Source: Duganella rivi (GTDB lineage Bacteria > Pseudomonadota > Gammaproteobacteria > Burkholderiales > Burkholderiaceae_D). From it: a DNA stretch of 34,740 bases. How positions within the stretch are numbered: position 1 is the first letter of the stretch; every line of letters begins with the position of its first letter. The position numbers and the translations under genes are program-made. The stretch is taken from assembly GCF_009857435.1 (NCBI RefSeq), contig NZ_WWCK01000011.1, positions 1 to 34,740 on the forward strand, given 5' to 3'. Below are positions 20,754 through 29,248 of the stretch, in pieces. The notes beneath the pieces were generated by a model. The model ran no database searches and was not told the DNA's origin. It was given only the letters and a program-made list of their open reading frames with translations.

Positions 20754-21554
20754 ATGCTGTATAAATTTGGCGATCACGGCGCGGAAGTGGAAAACCTGCA
20801 AAAGCGGCTGACCAGCAGCGGCCACCCGGTCCCTGTGACCGGCTACTTTGACCACGGCACCGAGGCGGCCGTCATGGCGGTGCAGAAAGCGAAAGGCCTG
20901 GTAGTGGACGGCATCGCCGGCCCGAAAACCTTTATCGCGCTGCGCGGCGTGACGCTGCCGCACCACCTGACCGACGCCGACCTGGTGAACGCTGCCGAGC
21001 TGCTGGGCGTGCAAGTGGCGGCCGTGCGCGCCGTCAACGAGGTGGAATCTGTCGGCCAGGGCATGTTGCCGGATGGCCGCCCCAAAATCCTGTTTGAGCG
21101 CCACGTCTTCTGGAAGCGCCTGGAAGCGCACGGCATCGACCCGGCGCCGATCGCGGCCCACAAGCCGGCCCTGGTATCCCAGGAGCGCGGCGGCTACCAG
21201 GGCGGCGCGGCCGAGTACATGCGCCTGGCCGGCGCTATGCTGATCTGCGAGGCGGCGGCCTATGAGGCATGCTCCTGGGGCGCGTTCCAAATCATGGGCT
21301 ATCACTGGAAAGACCTTGGCTACGAGAGCCTGGCGGAATTCGTCGCCGCGATGGAAGAAAGCGAAGCCGAGCAGCTCGGCGCGTTCGTTCGTTTCATCGC
21401 TCAAGACGCCGCGCTCCTGGCGGCGTTGAAGGCCCGCAAGTGGTCCACCTTCGCCAAGCTCTACAACGGCCCGGACTACGCCCGCAACCTCTACGACGCC
21501 AAACTGGCCCAGGCATACACCAAGTACAGCCAGGCCGAGAAGGCGGCCGCATGA
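20754..21554 (+). CDS. Endolysin: peptidoglycan-binding plus N-acetylmuramidase
   Basis: A 266-residue endolysin. Residues 5-65 form a peptidoglycan-binding domain (KFGDHGAEVENLQKRL... VDGIAGPKTFIALRG). The rest is an N-acetylmuramidase of the DUF3380 type, with AVNEVESVGQGMLPDGRPKILFERHVFW, an ACSWGAFQIMGYHW segment and AKLYNGPDYARNLYDAKLAQAY. The Glu in NEVES or in LFERH is the likely catalytic acid. No signal peptide is seen, so it should need the holin. GGAGAG precedes ATG 20754. It differs from the P2 lysozyme K type. Confidence 0.93.
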   Translation: MLYKFGDHGAEVENLQKRLTSSGHPVPVTGYFDHGTEAAVMAVQKAKGLVVDGIAGPKTFIALRGVTLPHHLTDADLVNAAELLGVQVAAVRAVNEVESVGQGMLPDGRPKILFERHVFWKRLEAHGIDPAPIAAHKPALVSQERGGYQGGAAEYMRLAGAMLICEAAAYEACSWGAFQIMGYHWKDLGYESLAEFVAAMEESEAEQLGAFVRFIAQDAALLAALKARKWSTFAKLYNGPDYARNLYDAKLAQAYTKYSQAEKAAA

Positions 21555-22129
21555 CGGCCCTTGCTGCGCGCCTGGCGGGCCTCAAGGGCGTCACCCTTCC
21601 GGCCTACGCGAAGTGGGCTGCAGCGGCCGCACTGATGGCCGCAGCCTACGGCGTCGGCCGACTGCACGAAGCGCGGCGCGGCGCTGACGCCATGATCGCC
21701 TACCAGGCGAAGCAAACCGCCCAGGGCGTCCGCATCGTTGAGCGCCAGGGCAAGGTGGTGACGGTCACGGAAACCAAATACCGCGACCGCATCCAAACCG
21801 TGTATGTGAAGGGAGAAGAAATTGAGAAAAGCATTCCTGTGTACGTCCAGCCGGCCGATGTTGGCCGCTTTGCTGTCAACGCTGGTTTTGTCCGCGTGCT
21901 CGCCGCCGGCTGGACTGGTGAAGCTGTCGGACCCGCCCGCGATTCTGACCGAGAACCCGCCGGCGTTCCGCTCGATGACATCGCCGCAACGGAAGTCCAC
22001 AACGCCACAAGCTGCCGCGCCTGGCGCAAACAAGTCATCGGCTGGCGTGAGTTCTACGCCGGCCAGCAAGTAGCGATCAACGGCCAGGCCGGCACCTGGG
22101 CCGACTCCCTGGAGGATGACGATGAATAA
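21551..22129 (+). CDS. Rz-like inner-membrane spanin subunit
   Basis: A 192-residue protein with one N-terminal transmembrane helix (about residues 17-38, YAKWAAAAALMAAAYGVGRL) and a periplasmic charged helical part (VERQGKVVTVTETKYRDRIQTVYVKGEEIEKSIPVYV). This fits an i-spanin that joins with an outer-membrane lipoprotein to fuse the membranes at lysis. The start overlaps the endolysin stop, and the Rz1 gene is nested inside in the +1 frame. Corresponds to lysB of P2 in position. Confidence 0.82.
   Translation: MTALAARLAGLKGVTLPAYAKWAAAAALMAAAYGVGRLHEARRGADAMIAYQAKQTAQGVRIVERQGKVVTVTETKYRDRIQTVYVKGEEIEKSIPVYVQPADVGRFAVNAGFVRVLAAGWTGEAVGPARDSDREPAGVPLDDIAATEVHNATSCRAWRKQVIGWREFYAGQQVAINGQAGTWADSLEDDDE
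21822..22073 (+). CDS. Rz1-like outer-membrane lipoprotein, nested in Rz
   Basis: An 83-residue frame wholly inside the Rz gene. It opens with TTG 21822, preceded by a strong AAGGGAGAAGAA. The product has a basic start (MRKAF), a hydrophobic signal (MLAALLSTLVLSA) and a lipobox Cys in LSAC, followed by a Pro/Ser-rich chain. These are the marks of Rz1/LysC o-spanins, as in P2 lysB/lysC. An internal ATG at 21858 would leave a signal peptide without positive charge, so the TTG start is preferred. Confidence 0.83.
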   Translation: MRKAFLCTSSRPMLAALLSTLVLSACSPPAGLVKLSDPPAILTENPPAFRSMTSPQRKSTTPQAAAPGANKSSAGVSSTPASK

Positions 22130-22559
22130 GCCAGGTAGCCTACGCGCCGCGATCGCGGCGGCCGCGCCGGAATTGAAGACCTCACCGGACAAGTTCAACG
22201 TGTTCATCGACGGCGGCACCATCGTTTCTATTTCCACGTCCATGCCATCGTTTGAATATCGATGCACTATCAACCTGATATTGCTCGACTTCGCCGGCGA
22301 CGCCGACCAGGTGTTTATTGCGCTGCTGGCCTGGGTTCGCACCAATCAGCCCGACTTGATGGACAACGACACGCTGCGGCAGTCGGCAATCAAGTTTGAG
22401 GTGGACCACCTCAACAACGAGACGTGCGACATTTCCATAACGCTGCCGCTCACAGAGTCGGTGCGCGTCACCAGGGACGCCGCCGGCGCGTACCAGGTGC
22501 AGCACCTCCAGGAGCCGGTACCGGACTGGCGCACCACTGGTTCCCTGGTAGCGTTGTAA
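22122..22559 (+). CDS. R: Tail completion protein gpR
   Basis: A 145-residue P2 gpR-type tail completion protein: GSLRAAIAAAAPELKTSPDKFNVFIDGG, then a strand-rich middle (EYRCTINLILLDFAGDADQVFIALLAWVRTNQPDLM). An ATG at 22116 abuts GGAGG too closely. The ATG at 22122 has proper spacing and is chosen. It overlaps the end of Rz. Together with S it completes the tail end that joins the head. Confidence 0.88.
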   Translation: MNKPGSLRAAIAAAAPELKTSPDKFNVFIDGGTIVSISTSMPSFEYRCTINLILLDFAGDADQVFIALLAWVRTNQPDLMDNDTLRQSAIKFEVDHLNNETCDISITLPLTESVRVTRDAAGAYQVQHLQEPVPDWRTTGSLVAL

Positions 22560-23008
22560 TGGACGACCTGACCGCGATAGAGGAATGGGCCGGCGGCTTG
22601 CTGGCCCAGCTCCAACCAGGCCAGCGCCGCGCCGTGGCCACGGACATTGCGCGCAAGCTGCGCCGCAGCCAGCAAAGCCGCATCAAAGACCAGCTCAACC
22701 CGGACGGCAGCAAATACGAGCCGCGAAAGCAGAAGCTGCGCGGCAAATCGGGCCGTATCAAGCGCAAGGCCATGTTCGCCAAGCTGCGCACCGTCAAGTA
22801 CCTGAAAATCGATTCCGACGCCAACGGCCTGGCCGTGGGGTTCGCCGGCCGCGTCGCCGCCCTGGCGCGAGTCCACCAGGAGGGCGAAACGTCGCCGCTG
22901 CGCCCTGGCGGCCCCCGCTACAAGTACCCGGTGCGCCAGCTACTCGGTTTTACGGCCTCTGAACGCGAAATGATCCAAGACACTATCTTGGCCCACCTGA
23001 CCCTATAA
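22559..23008 (+). CDS. S: Tail completion protein gpS
   Basis: A 149-residue P2 gpS-type protein: LAQLQPGQRRAVATDIARKLRRSQQSRIKDQLNPDGSKYEPRK, then a basic KLRGKSGRIKRKAMFAKLR and a C-terminal GGPRYKYPVRQLLGFTASEREMI. Start overlaps the R stop (TAATG). It is the last gene of the O-to-S operon, and a strong hairpin follows. Confidence 0.92.
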   Translation: MDDLTAIEEWAGGLLAQLQPGQRRAVATDIARKLRRSQQSRIKDQLNPDGSKYEPRKQKLRGKSGRIKRKAMFAKLRTVKYLKIDSDANGLAVGFAGRVAALARVHQEGETSPLRPGGPRYKYPVRQLLGFTASEREMIQDTILAHLTL

Positions 23009-23010
23009 AA

Positions 23011-23050
23011 CCCGCCAGCGGCCCGATTTCTGGCCCTGGCGGGCCTTTTA
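23011..23050. terminator. Bidirectional terminator between S and methyltransferase
   Basis: CCCGCCAG (23011-23018) pairs with CTGGCGGG (23036-23043), with an inner GGCC/GGCC extension, followed by CCTTTTA. It lies between convergent S and the methyltransferase gene and overlaps the latter's stop. Confidence 0.82.
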
Positions 23051-23797
23051 ATGCAGCCGGCCCGCCGCAACCTTGTGGATTCGGGCGTTTTCTTCGCAAC
23101 CTACCCATTTCAAGCCTGCTTCCTGGGCCGCTACCAGGTGCGTGCCGCAGCCGGCGAACAGGTCCAGCACCGTGCCGCCTTCCGGCACCAGGCGAACGAC
23201 CTGGCGCGCTACCTCGATCGGCTTCTCGGTCAAATGCTTTTTCGGGAAGTCCAGCGCCGTGCTGAAAACGCCAGGCAAGTACACCGAGGCGTCTTTGTCC
23301 ATATCCCCCTTGCTGGCCCACAGGATGAATTCGGCCTGTTGCTTGAAACCGCCCTTGCGTGGACGCGAGCGGCCGGTGGTCTTGTCCCACACTGCGATAC
23401 CGCGCAGCGTAAAGCCGGCGGCCTGGATCACGTCCGTCAGCGTCGCCATTTGCCGCCAGTCGATATAGCAGACCAGGAGGCCGCCCGGTTTCATTGCGCG
23501 CTGTGCGGCGATCAACCAGGAGTGACACCAGAACGACCAGGAGCGCTGGTCCATGTTGTCGAAGTTGAAGTCCTCGTATTCCATCGCCGTAGCGTTGTTG
23601 ATGTACTTCTGTCCGGTGGACTGCTTGCGCGTGCCGGAATGCAGACCGCCCGAAGAATACGGCGGATCGGTGAAAAGCATATCGATCGAATTGCGCGGCA
23701 GCGTGCGCACGAATTCCAGCGCGTCTACGTTGTGCAACTTGTTCAGATAATCGGTGGCGTCCTGCTTTGCTTTCTTCGTTGCTGCGATCTTTTTCAC
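23048..23797 (-). CDS. DNA adenine-type methyltransferase (class beta)
   Basis: A 249-residue solitary methyltransferase. The catalytic motif IV is TDPPYSSGG (D44-P-P-Y47), and the AdoMet-binding motif I, LDLFAGCGTHLVAAQ, comes near the C-terminus. This order marks the beta class, and DPPY favours N6-adenine over N4-cytosine. The target-recognition part would lie between. It starts with GTG 23797, with AGGAA about eight bases upstream. No restriction gene is near, so it probably protects phage DNA or alters expression. It is read leftward between S and V, a known site of extra genes in P2-like phages. Confidence 0.9.
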   Translation of the reverse strand: MKKIAATKKAKQDATDYLNKLHNVDALEFVRTLPRNSIDMLFTDPPYSSGGLHSGTRKQSTGQKYINNATAMEYEDFNFDNMDQRSWSFWCHSWLIAAQRAMKPGGLLVCYIDWRQMATLTDVIQAAGFTLRGIAVWDKTTGRSRPRKGGFKQQAEFILWASKGDMDKDASVYLPGVFSTALDFPKKHLTEKPIEVARQVVRLVPEGGTVLDLFAGCGTHLVAAQEAGLKWVGCEENARIHKVAAGRLH

Positions 23798-23969
23798 TTC
23801 CTGAATTTCCTATAAATGGTGAGGGAACGCCCGCAGCCAAAGGCCGCGATAGCGCATACCTGCCATTCTCGGAAATGTTTTGTGTCAGCACACCACCGAG
23901 CGAGTGTGGCCGCAGCGGGTACAAACGCATGTTGCTGACTCGCGCGCACGCGAGCGGCACCATGCAGAC
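23798..23969 (+). promoter_or_regulatory. V operon upstream region with Ogr-type site
   Basis: The gap holds TGT-GGCCGCAGCGGGT-ACA at 23905-23923, matching the spacing of the sites before O and FI and followed by AAC. A nearby TGTGTCAGCACA at 23881-23892 is a shorter look-alike. Assuming the P2 distance, transcription would begin close to the V start codon. Longer frames through this region (from 23880) are therefore not taken as the V start. Confidence 0.62.
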
Positions 23970-24710
23970 ATGGACACTAACGAACTCTACCGGCTGATTT
24001 TGAACCTTGTACGCAAGGGCACGATTCTGGCCGTCGATCACGACAAAGAGGTATGCCGCGTGCAAAGCGGCGACCTGGAAACCAACTGGATCAACTGGCT
24101 TGCGCTGGCCGCCGGCGAAACGACCGACTGGAACCCGCCGACCGTGGGCGAACTGGTCTTGCTGTTCTGCCCTGGCGGCGATCCCACCGAGGGCGTAGCG
24201 CTGCGCGGCATCAACACCGACGAGGTGAAAGCGCCGAGCCACAAGCCGACCACGCATACCCGGCGCTATCCCGATGGCGCGGTCATTGAATACGACCACG
24301 AAGCGCACGCGCTCACCGTGACCATGCCGGAAGGTGGCACCGCTGTTTTCACCGTTCCCGCTTCGGTCACGATCAACACGAAGGCCGCGACTATCAACGC
24401 CAGCGACAGCGCGACGGTCAACACGAAGGCCGCGACCATCAACGCCGACGACAGCGCAACGATCAAATCGAAAAAGGTAACGATAGACGCACCTGACACC
24501 CTCTGCACAGGAAACCTGACCGTTCAAAAAACGCTGGCCTACCTGGGCGGTATGACCGGCAGCGGCAGCGCGCCAGGATCTGGCGGCAAGGCGGCCAAGA
24601 TCAACGGCGGCATCGATGCCACCGACGACATTACGGCGAAAGGTATCAGCCTGGTCAAGCACGTCCACCAGGAGCAGGGTGACGGTAAAGACGTGGGGCC
24701 GGCGAAATGA
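23970..24710 (+). CDS. V: Baseplate spike protein gpV
   Basis: A 246-residue P2 gpV-type spike. It begins MDTNELYRLILNLVRKGTILAVD and carries an OB-fold domain with CRVQSGDLETNWINWL, PTVGELVLLFCPGGD and YPDGAVIEYDHEAHALTV. A repeated triple beta-helix follows (TINTKAATINASDS, TVNTKAATINADDS, TIKSKKVTIDAPD). Near the C-terminus HVHQ is the HxH pattern that binds iron at the spike tip in P2-like proteins. The start is chosen by similarity to P2; the ribosome site is weak. Overlaps W by four bases. Confidence 0.92.
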   Translation: MDTNELYRLILNLVRKGTILAVDHDKEVCRVQSGDLETNWINWLALAAGETTDWNPPTVGELVLLFCPGGDPTEGVALRGINTDEVKAPSHKPTTHTRRYPDGAVIEYDHEAHALTVTMPEGGTAVFTVPASVTINTKAATINASDSATVNTKAATINADDSATIKSKKVTIDAPDTLCTGNLTVQKTLAYLGGMTGSGSAPGSGGKAAKINGGIDATDDITAKGISLVKHVHQEQGDGKDVGPAK

Positions 24711-25063
24711 TCGGCATGGACGCAAAAACCGGCCGCAGCCTGCAAGGCCTGGCGCACCTGTACCAGTCAATCGGAAAAGTCCTCACGACGCCCGAAGGCT
24801 CTTGCGTCGCGCGCCGTACTTTCGGATCAAAGATTTTTTCACTGATCGACGCGCCGAACAATCCGGCCACGCGCGTGCGGCTGTATGCCGCCGCCGCCAC
24901 GGCGTTGATGAAGTGGGAACCGCGCCTCAAGCTGACGCGCGTGTCCATTTCCGGCGCGCCGAGCATGGACGGCAAACAATCCCTGGACATCGAAGGCACC
25001 ACCCGGATTTCCGGCGAACTGGTCAACACGTCCGTTTCTCTCTCCGCTGAAAGGACTGTATGA
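24707..25063 (+). CDS. W: Baseplate wedge protein gpW
   Basis: A 118-residue protein of the gp25-like baseplate wedge family: GRSLQGLAHLYQSIGKVLTTPEGSCVARRTFGSKIFSLIDAPNN, then RLYAAAATALMKWEPRLKLTRVSI. Length and order V-W-J match P2. Starts and stops overlap with both neighbours (ATGA), so the V-W-J-I-H genes form one coupled unit. Confidence 0.94.
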   Translation: MIGMDAKTGRSLQGLAHLYQSIGKVLTTPEGSCVARRTFGSKIFSLIDAPNNPATRVRLYAAAATALMKWEPRLKLTRVSISGAPSMDGKQSLDIEGTTRISGELVNTSVSLSAERTV

Positions 25064-25968
25064 GCACGCCGATTGATTTAACGCTGCTGGCCGCGCCCGC
25101 CGTTGTCGAAGTCATCGACTATGAAACCCTGTACGCCAGCCGCAAGGCGCGCATGATTGCGCTGTGGCCGGCCGACCAGCAAGCCGAGGTGGCCGCCACC
25201 CTGGCGCTGGAGTCGGAACCGCTGGCCCGCAGCTTGCAGGAGAACACCTTTATCGAAATGGTGCTGCGCCAGCGCATCAACGACGCCGCGCGCGCCGTGA
25301 TGCTCGCCTATGCGCAAGGCACCGACCTGGACCAGCTCGCCGCCGGCAAGAACCTGCAACGCCAGGTGTTGACGCCCGCCGACGAAGAGAACGGCATTCC
25401 CGCCGTGATGGAAAGCGATAGCGACTTGCGCTATCGAATCCAGATCGCACCGGAAAGCCTGTCTGTGGCCGGCCCCGAAGGCGCTTACGAGTCGCTGGCG
25501 CGCAACGCGGACGCGCGGGTACTCGATGCGTCCGTTGACAGCCCTACGCCTGGTCAAGTCCGCGTCACGATCCTGGCGCGCGACGGCGCGGGCGAAGCCA
25601 GCGGCGAGCTGACGGCGGCCGTCGCCGCCGCGCTGAACAGCAAGACCGCGCGCCCCCTGACGGATGAAGTTATTGTGGAGAGCGCCGAGATTCTCGGCTA
25701 CATGGTGCGCGGCATCCTGTACACCTTTCCCGGCCCGGATTCCAGCGTGGTGCTGGCGACGGCGCGCAAGAACCTGGACACCTACATACAGACCTGTCAC
25801 CGCCTGGGCCGCCGCGCCACGCGCGCCGGCATCGAAGCGGCCCTGATGGTCCCAGGGATGGAAAACGTGGTGCTGGAGCTGCCACAGGCCGACATCGTGA
25901 CGACGAAGCGGCAAGCGCCTAACTGCACCCTGGTTGACCTGGCTTACGGCGGCGTCTATGGCGCTTAA
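25060..25968 (+). CDS. J: Baseplate protein gpJ
   Basis: A 302-residue P2 gpJ-type (Baseplate_J) protein: IDLTLLAAPAVVEVIDYETLYASRKARMIALWP, LARSLQENTFIEMVLRQRINDAARAVMLAYAQGTDLDQLAAGKNL, and a C-terminal VVLELPQADIVTTKRQAPNCTLVDLAYGGVYGA. It forms the wedge of the contractile-tail baseplate with W and I. Same length as P2 gpJ as I remember it. Confidence 0.95.
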   Translation: MSTPIDLTLLAAPAVVEVIDYETLYASRKARMIALWPADQQAEVAATLALESEPLARSLQENTFIEMVLRQRINDAARAVMLAYAQGTDLDQLAAGKNLQRQVLTPADEENGIPAVMESDSDLRYRIQIAPESLSVAGPEGAYESLARNADARVLDASVDSPTPGQVRVTILARDGAGEASGELTAAVAAALNSKTARPLTDEVIVESAEILGYMVRGILYTFPGPDSSVVLATARKNLDTYIQTCHRLGRRATRAGIEAALMVPGMENVVLELPQADIVTTKRQAPNCTLVDLAYGGVYGA

Positions 25969-26494
25969 CCTGCTGCCACCGAACGCCACGCGGCTAGAGC
26001 GCGTCCTGGCCGAAGTCTGCGGCGTCATCGGCGATTTGCCGGTGACGATCCGCGAGATTATGGACCCGGACAAATGCCCCGTAGCGCTGCTGCCGTGGCT
26101 GGCCTGGGCCGTCCATGTGGACGCCTGGGACGATGCCTGGAGCGAAGCGCAAAAGCGCGCCGTCATCAAATCGGCCTACCAGGTCCATGTACAGAAAGGC
26201 ACCGTGGCGTCCGTCGAATCCGCCCTGGCGGCCCTGGGCGTGACTGCTGATGTCGTTGAGTGGTGGCAGCAATCGCCGCGCGGCGTGCCTTACACCTTCC
26301 GCCTCGACGTGGACACGGAAAACGTGGGCATGACGGAAGTTTTCGCGCAGTCGATCGAACGCCAGGTGGCGGCCGTCAAGCCAGCCCGTTCACATTTCAC
26401 CGTCCAGTTTATCGCCAAGACCCGCCCCGCAATCAGCGTAGGCGTGGCGGTACAGGACGTAATCATTACCAGCGTCTACCCAAAACAGAAATGA
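25958..26494 (+). CDS. I: Baseplate/tail protein gpI
   Basis: A 178-residue P2 gpI-type tail protein: LLPPNATRLERVLAEVCGVIGDLPVTIREIMDPDKCPVALLPWLAWAVHVDAWD, a family-typical PWLAW/WD pair, and a C-terminal strand-rich part. It connects the baseplate wedge to the fibres. It overlaps J by 11 bases and H by four. ATG 25958 is chosen because earlier starts lie within conserved J sequence. Confidence 0.94.
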   Translation: MALNLLPPNATRLERVLAEVCGVIGDLPVTIREIMDPDKCPVALLPWLAWAVHVDAWDDAWSEAQKRAVIKSAYQVHVQKGTVASVESALAALGVTADVVEWWQQSPRGVPYTFRLDVDTENVGMTEVFAQSIERQVAAVKPARSHFTVQFIAKTRPAISVGVAVQDVIITSVYPKQK

Positions 26495-27192
26495 GCCAAA
26501 CCTACTATTCCCTAATAACCGCCGCCGGCCTGGCCGAGCTGGCGGACGCGCAAGTAGCGCGCGAAGTTGTCCCGTTCACCCATATCGCTATCGGGGACGG
26601 CAACGGCCATGCAACCGCCCCGGACGAGAACACCGCCGGCCTGGTAAACAAGGTCTACCAGGTGGAAATCAGCAGCATCAAGAAAGACCCGACGCACCCC
26701 ACCTGGTTCATTTTTGAAGCGGCCGTACCGGAAGACGTGGGCGGCTGGACCGCGCGCGAGCTGGCCCTGATCGGTGGCCGCGTACCAGGCAAGGTCATGG
26801 CCGTCAGCAACTACCCGGCGGTGGAGAAGGTGGCGGCCGCCGACGGCAGCGCCCGCGCAATGATCGTGCGTTTTTACATGGAATACGTCAACGGGGCCGT
26901 TATCAGCCTCTCGGTCAATCCCCAGGCCTACGCCACGGCGCAATCGGTGTTGCAGTCGATCGCGGACCACATGGCGGCGCTGGACCCTCACCCGCAGTAT
27001 TTGACCAAGGCCGAGGCCGACGCCTTCTACGACACGATCGGCCTGGCCGCTGACGCGATCCAGCAGGACGCGGCCCGCCTGTCCAGTCACATCGCGGCGG
27101 CCGATCCGCACCCGCAGTACGTCAACGGCGCCAGGGCGGCTGCAGCAAATGCCAACCGCTGGGCCGAAGAATTTTTTAACGCAGCAGGATAG
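26491..27192 (+). CDS. H: Short tail-fibre protein, gpH N-terminal domain only
   Basis: A 233-residue protein with the N-terminal attachment domain of P2-like gpH (DUF3751 type): YYSLITAAGLAELADAQVAREVVPFTHIAIGDGNG and EDVGGWTARELALIGG. Two HPQY units follow (DPHPQYLTK, DPHPQYVNG), then it stops with a short helical tail. P2 gpH is about three times longer and ends in a receptor-binding tip. Here the tip is missing, and the following separate genes probably supply it. Confidence 0.88.
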   Translation: MSQTYYSLITAAGLAELADAQVAREVVPFTHIAIGDGNGHATAPDENTAGLVNKVYQVEISSIKKDPTHPTWFIFEAAVPEDVGGWTARELALIGGRVPGKVMAVSNYPAVEKVAAADGSARAMIVRFYMEYVNGAVISLSVNPQAYATAQSVLQSIADHMAALDPHPQYLTKAEADAFYDTIGLAADAIQQDAARLSSHIAAADPHPQYVNGARAAAANANRWAEEFFNAAG

Positions 27193-27207
27193 AAAGGAAA
27201 CACATCA

Positions 27208-27531
27208 ATGGCAGTGAAAAGCGGCGATTTGGGCGGCGGCACCCTGGAAGCCGGGAAAGAAAAGATCGGCTATGCGTGCGCCGCGCCGGCCGTGGCGGCA
27301 ACGATCACCGTCTCGTTTTGCAACAAGTCCCTGGGGCCGGTGAAAGTCCGCCTGGCGCTCGGCCCTGGCGCGGACAGCAAGGCGGCCGGAACGCGGTTCT
27401 TGGAATTCGATTCCGAGGTAGGAAAGACACTGGAGCGCACCGGCATCGCCGTTTCTGCGGGAACCAACGTGTTCGTGCAATGCGACCAGGCAAACACAGA
27501 TTACGCCATCTACGGCTATGAAAAACAGTAA
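27208..27531 (+). CDS. Small beta-rich protein of the tail-fibre locus
   Basis: A 107-residue protein, MAVKSGDLGGGTLEAGKEKIGYACAAP then alternating strands (TITVSFCNKSLGPVKVRLALG, GIAVSAGTNVFVQCDQANTDYAIYGYEKQ). It looks like a single beta-sandwich. I cannot assign a family. A good AGAAAGGAAAC precedes the ATG. Between H and the propeller-like protein, it may be a connector or a stabilising tip domain. Confidence 0.65.
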   Translation: MAVKSGDLGGGTLEAGKEKIGYACAAPAVAATITVSFCNKSLGPVKVRLALGPGADSKAAGTRFLEFDSEVGKTLERTGIAVSAGTNVFVQCDQANTDYAIYGYEKQ

Positions 27532-27541
27532 GGAGTAAGCA

Positions 27542-29236
27542 ATGGGACGTAATGTAAGCGCTGCATCTAGCGCCAGTTCTTCGCAGCCGGTCTACTACAC
27601 GACCGTCACCGTAGGCGAGGACGTACAGCAAGGGCAAATCGCCGTGCTGGGCGAGGACAATCTCGCCTACTACGGCGCGGACCCAGCCGTGCCGGCAAAT
27701 TCGGTTCGGCCAATCGTCAACCTGACGCCGATCATCAACGCTATCTTGATGCCGGCACCGGCGCGGCCGACCGATACGAACGGCATCAACAGCACCAACC
27801 AGTCCAGCTCCTGGGGGGGCTTGAACTGTATCGCCGGCGCGGCCCTCTCAAATGGCAACTACGTAGTCGCGTGGCAGCTCAACAGCGGCAATTTCCCGGT
27901 ACAGTTCGCCATCTTCAACAACGCCGGCCAGCAGCAGGGCGCGGTGGTTACTGTGGACGGTGCAGCCGCAACTGGTACCACGGCTTTCTGTGTTTCCATC
28001 GCGGCACTGACCGGCGGTGGCTTCGCCCTCGCCTTCGGTCGAACCGTGGCCCCCTGGGTGCAATACGGCGTCTACGACAACAACGGGGCCGTGGTGAAAG
28101 CGCTTACAGCCGTCAACGCCGCCATTACCGGAGTGGGCGGTGGTGGCACGCAAATTTACGCGCTCGCCTTGAGCAACGGCGGATTCGCCTTGGCATACAT
28201 GAATACGTCTGTTCCAGTGACGGCCTACGCGGTGTATGACGCCACCGGCACCGTAGTCAAAGCCAATACGGCCTTGGCCGGCGGCGGCAACGGCTTTGTG
28301 CAAGGCGCTGCTTTCTCCGCTGCCCAGGGAGGCGGCTTTGTCATCGCTTACAGCACGCAAACCAATGGCACGATGGTGCAGAAATTCAAGAATGACGGAA
28401 CCGCCGTAGCGGCAGCAGCGGCCACCGGCGGCGGCAACAGCAACTACAGCGCAGTAACGCCGAACGGTAATGCTGGCGGCTTCGCCGTCGCATCGCTGGT
28501 ATCAGCAAATTTGACGGTCACGCTCTACAACACGAACGGCATCCAAGCAGCCGCCCCGGCAAGTGCGGGAGCCGTATCCACCGGCGCGACCTACCCGCGT
28601 ATCGTCGGCCTGGCGAATGGCGATGTTGCCGTTGCCATGATGGGCAGCGGCACCAACATTACGCTTGCCTTCCACAGCGGCACCACTGGCAAAGTCTTAA
28701 AGTCCTACACCTACGCCCAAATTCCGCTTACCTACAACAGCAACGCCGACGTGTCTTTGTACGCGACCAAGGCGGGCGGCCTGTCCCTGATCGGCATGCT
28801 TTCCGGTGGCTCGCTGCAATGTGCTTTCGACGCAAACTACAACCTGGCGGCCCCCTATGTGGCGCTGCCTACGCCCTATGTCCCATATGGGAACACGCCG
28901 CCTGTGTTCTTCCCACTGGTGAACCCGGTAAAGGCAAGCGCCGACCTCGCCGTGCTGGCGGGGCAGACCAACACCGGCGGCCTGTTTGTCGGCCAGATCA
29001 TGCCCTACATGCCTCGATTTATCCCTCTCGGCGTCTACACGAATAACGCGGCCAAGGGACAAACAGCCCAGGTCCAGTACACCGGATCGATAAGCCTGGC
29101 CGTTGGCTTCCAGGCTCCTTACAACGTCGACGCGCAATCGCAAACGCCGCCAGGTCAGCGTATGAGCATCGTCGGCAATAGCGTAATCATGAACGGTATG
29201 CAGTCTTCGTCGCGCGTGCGCCGAAACATCAACTAA
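27542..29236 (+). CDS. Propeller-like putative receptor-binding protein
   Basis: A 564-residue protein. After an N-terminal region of about 85 residues (YYTTVTVGEDVQQGQIAVLGEDNLAYY), residues about 90-430 hold seven repeats of 45-50 residues. Each has a nGGFalAy-like strand followed by an aVYDatGtvVk-like hairpin (for example LSNGGFALAY and AVYDATGTVVK). Seven units of this kind suggest a seven-bladed beta-propeller. The last 130 residues form another beta-rich domain. It carries many Asn, Thr, Gly and Ala. Placed where P2 has the end of H and G, it is probably the host-recognition protein. AAGGAGTAAGCA precedes the ATG. Confidence 0.72.
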   Translation: MGRNVSAASSASSSQPVYYTTVTVGEDVQQGQIAVLGEDNLAYYGADPAVPANSVRPIVNLTPIINAILMPAPARPTDTNGINSTNQSSSWGGLNCIAGAALSNGNYVVAWQLNSGNFPVQFAIFNNAGQQQGAVVTVDGAAATGTTAFCVSIAALTGGGFALAFGRTVAPWVQYGVYDNNGAVVKALTAVNAAITGVGGGGTQIYALALSNGGFALAYMNTSVPVTAYAVYDATGTVVKANTALAGGGNGFVQGAAFSAAQGGGFVIAYSTQTNGTMVQKFKNDGTAVAAAAATGGGNSNYSAVTPNGNAGGFAVASLVSANLTVTLYNTNGIQAAAPASAGAVSTGATYPRIVGLANGDVAVAMMGSGTNITLAFHSGTTGKVLKSYTYAQIPLTYNSNADVSLYATKAGGLSLIGMLSGGSLQCAFDANYNLAAPYVALPTPYVPYGNTPPVFFPLVNPVKASADLAVLAGQTNTGGLFVGQIMPYMPRFIPLGVYTNNAAKGQTAQVQYTGSISLAVGFQAPYNVDAQSQTPPGQRMSIVGNSVIMNGMQSSSRVRRNIN

Positions 29237-29248
29237 GAAAGGAAGGAA

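Noticed and set aside
22983..24770. A 595-codon leftward open frame overlapping the methyltransferase and gpV
   Set aside because: It crosses a terminator and two certain genes in another frame. It is a GC-bias shadow.
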